DNA from: RHLJ01 sp965222205
Lineage (GTDB): Bacteria; Bacteroidota; Rhodothermia; Balneolales; Balneolaceae
NCBI GenBank assembly: GCA_965222205.1
Contig: OZ244932.1
Coordinates: 2,976,001-3,040,000, forward strand
Direction: 5' to 3'
DNA: 64,000 nucleotides
Shown here: piece after piece, positions 63,186 through 64,000 of the stretch
Layout of the letters: the number at the start of each line of letters is the position of its first letter
How positions within the stretch are numbered: position 1 is the first letter of the stretch
The notes under the pieces: generated by a model
The model's database searches: none
Seen by the model: the letters and a program-made list of their open reading frames with translations, nothing else
Told to the model about the DNA's origin: nothing
Translations under genes and position numbers: made by a program

Positions 63186-64000
63186 ATGCGATATTTAGCC
63201 TTACTCTCTTTTATTCTTCTTTTTATAGCCAAAAATGGAACCAGCCAAACCTGGCAATCTATAAATGGCCCGTTAGAGTCAAATATTCAAGACATCATTA
63301 TTAAAAATGATACAATCTATGTCTCATCTATGGAATCGGGAGGATTATTTAAGAAACACAAAAATGACAAAAACTGGGTTTTTTCTAATATAAGCTCAAA
63401 CGGAGAACTATTATATGGTCTAAACAGTATTGAAATTGGTTCGAATGGATTTTATTACGCAGGAGGACCCGGGCTGAACTTTGATGGGGAATACTTTAAC
63501 CATTTTTATGTCTCTGATGATTTTGGCAAATCATGGAATCCGTTCAGAAATGGTATTGAATTTTTCTCTGGTCCGGCATTAGGAGTCACTGAAATAATAA
63601 TTTCAAGGAATGGAAGTATTATAGTTGGTTTCGGAAACGGAATATTCAAATATTCTGGTCAGGATGAAGCATTTAAACTGAGTTCTGAAAACGACAAGCT
63701 ACCACTAAATTCAGTTTCTGCCTTTTATGAATATGAGGACACCCTATTGGCAGGTAGAATGAATGGATTAGAATTCTCACTTGATGATGGTGATAGTTGG
63801 ACGGCATCCAAGTTCGATTCGGTTTCCGTTTTGTCAATTGGAAATTTAGACAACAAGTTATTTTTAGGCACTAATAACGGCCTCTATTATGCTAAATCAA
63901 TAAATAATAGTTTTGAAGTAATTGATGACTTGTTAGAAGTGCCTGTTTATTCAATTCATGAATATCAGGAATGGCTTTTAGTAGGCACTCCCTCTAAACT
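63186..64000 (+). CDS. Secreted propeller protein, cut by window end
   Basis: An open frame from ATG 63186 runs to the last base (271 codons, no stop). It opens with a signal peptide (MRYLALLSFILLFIAKNGTS, then Q). Repeated blades carry Asp-box-like motifs 'SDDFGKSW' and 'LDDGDSW', and short 'LFLGTNNGLYY'-type strands, so it is a BNR- or two-component-regulator-type propeller. The rest of the protein and any effector domain lie outside the window. It is divergent from the TonB operon, 159 bp between starts. Confidence 0.8.
   Translation, partial: MRYLALLSFILLFIAKNGTSQTWQSINGPLESNIQDIIIKNDTIYVSSMESGGLFKKHKNDKNWVFSNISSNGELLYGLNSIEIGSNGFYYAGGPGLNFDGEYFNHFYVSDDFGKSWNPFRNGIEFFSGPALGVTEIIISRNGSIIVGFGNGIFKYSGQDEAFKLSSENDKLPLNSVSAFYEYEDTLLAGRMNGLEFSLDDGDSWTASKFDSVSVLSIGNLDNKLFLGTNNGLYYAKSINNSFEVIDDLLEVPVYSIHEYQEWLLVGTPSK

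Noticed and set aside
1..64000. tRNA, rRNA genes or CRISPR arrays
   Set aside because: No cloverleaf with a TTC-loop pattern, rRNA stretch or regularly spaced repeat series was recognised by eye; a dedicated scan was not possible.

Overview
The window looks like a chromosomal segment from a marine or halophilic member of the Balneolota/Bacteroidota group, most likely Balneolaceae. This is inferred from gene content: a tricorn-type S41 protease, a PorV/PorQ family outer membrane protein, a DUF4270 lipoprotein beside a one-domain GT5 protein, an HU-SPOR membrane protein, a Rho with an N-terminal Lys/Arg/Asn-rich tail, and moderate A+T content. No rRNA, tRNA, CRISPR array or prophage was seen. 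Most of the window is ordinary dense housekeeping sequence, with several small accessory insertions.

Layout. 1-4.2 kb: palindromic repeats, a small orphan gene and the tricorn-like protease. 4.25-5.0 kb: a compact AT-rich two-gene unit (183 aa and 47 aa, both with ribbon-helix-helix-like segments) directly behind a perfect 24-bp inverted repeat. 5.0-9.5 kb: topA, a Bcp-type peroxiredoxin, OsmC and an unknown protein ending in a sliding-clamp-binding-like pentapeptide. 9.5-14.9 kb: Nudix and AMP nucleosidase (divergent, start codons sharing CATG), radC, a four-helix-bundle gene framed by perfect 25-bp inverted repeats, argS and a TonB-like lipoprotein. 14.9-20.6 kb: a dnaN / SAM-hydrolase / methyltransferase transcription unit split by a three-gene type II restriction-modification cassette (vsr, C5 methylase, endonuclease) bracketed by perfect 65-bp direct repeats copied from the 3' end of the SAM-hydrolase gene. 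20.8-28.8 kb: porV-like gene, miaA, purS-clpS-purQ, lptB, rhodanese, a D-aminoacylase-like amidohydrolase and rho. 28.9-38.3 kb: a long minus-strand run (glgB, malQ, phosphosulfolactate synthase, short GT5 protein, DUF4270 lipoprotein, beta-barrel, TPR protein) ending in a clear intrinsic terminator. 38.3-47.9 kb: LolC/E-like permease, membrane-anchored Mur ligase, sugar-nucleotide transferase, Usp, CCA-adding-type enzyme, ispE and glycogen phosphorylase. 47.9-48.8 kb: a REP-associated tyrosine transposase (RAYT) between two near-identical two-hairpin repeats. 48.9-53.9 kb: mscS, then a cupredoxin / adenylate cyclase / outer membrane barrel unit. 54-63 kb: a large Asp-box propeller protein, then a six-gene minus-strand operon (outer membrane barrel, small HU, HU-SPOR, ExbB, ExbD, TonB). 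From 63.2 kb a secreted propeller protein runs off the right edge.

How the parts fit: the glycogen genes (branching, debranching, phosphorylase) supply glucan storage and turnover. The Nudix and Amn pair suggests ADP-ribose/AMP clean-up. The TonB/ExbBD/SPOR operon looks like an envelope-spanning energised machine, possibly Tol-Pal-like. The most unusual items are the long-target-duplication R-M cassette, the palindrome-controlled two-gene unit, the stem-flanked four-helix-bundle gene, the REP/RAYT unit, the HU-SPOR motor operon and the copper-protein/cyclase/porin triad.
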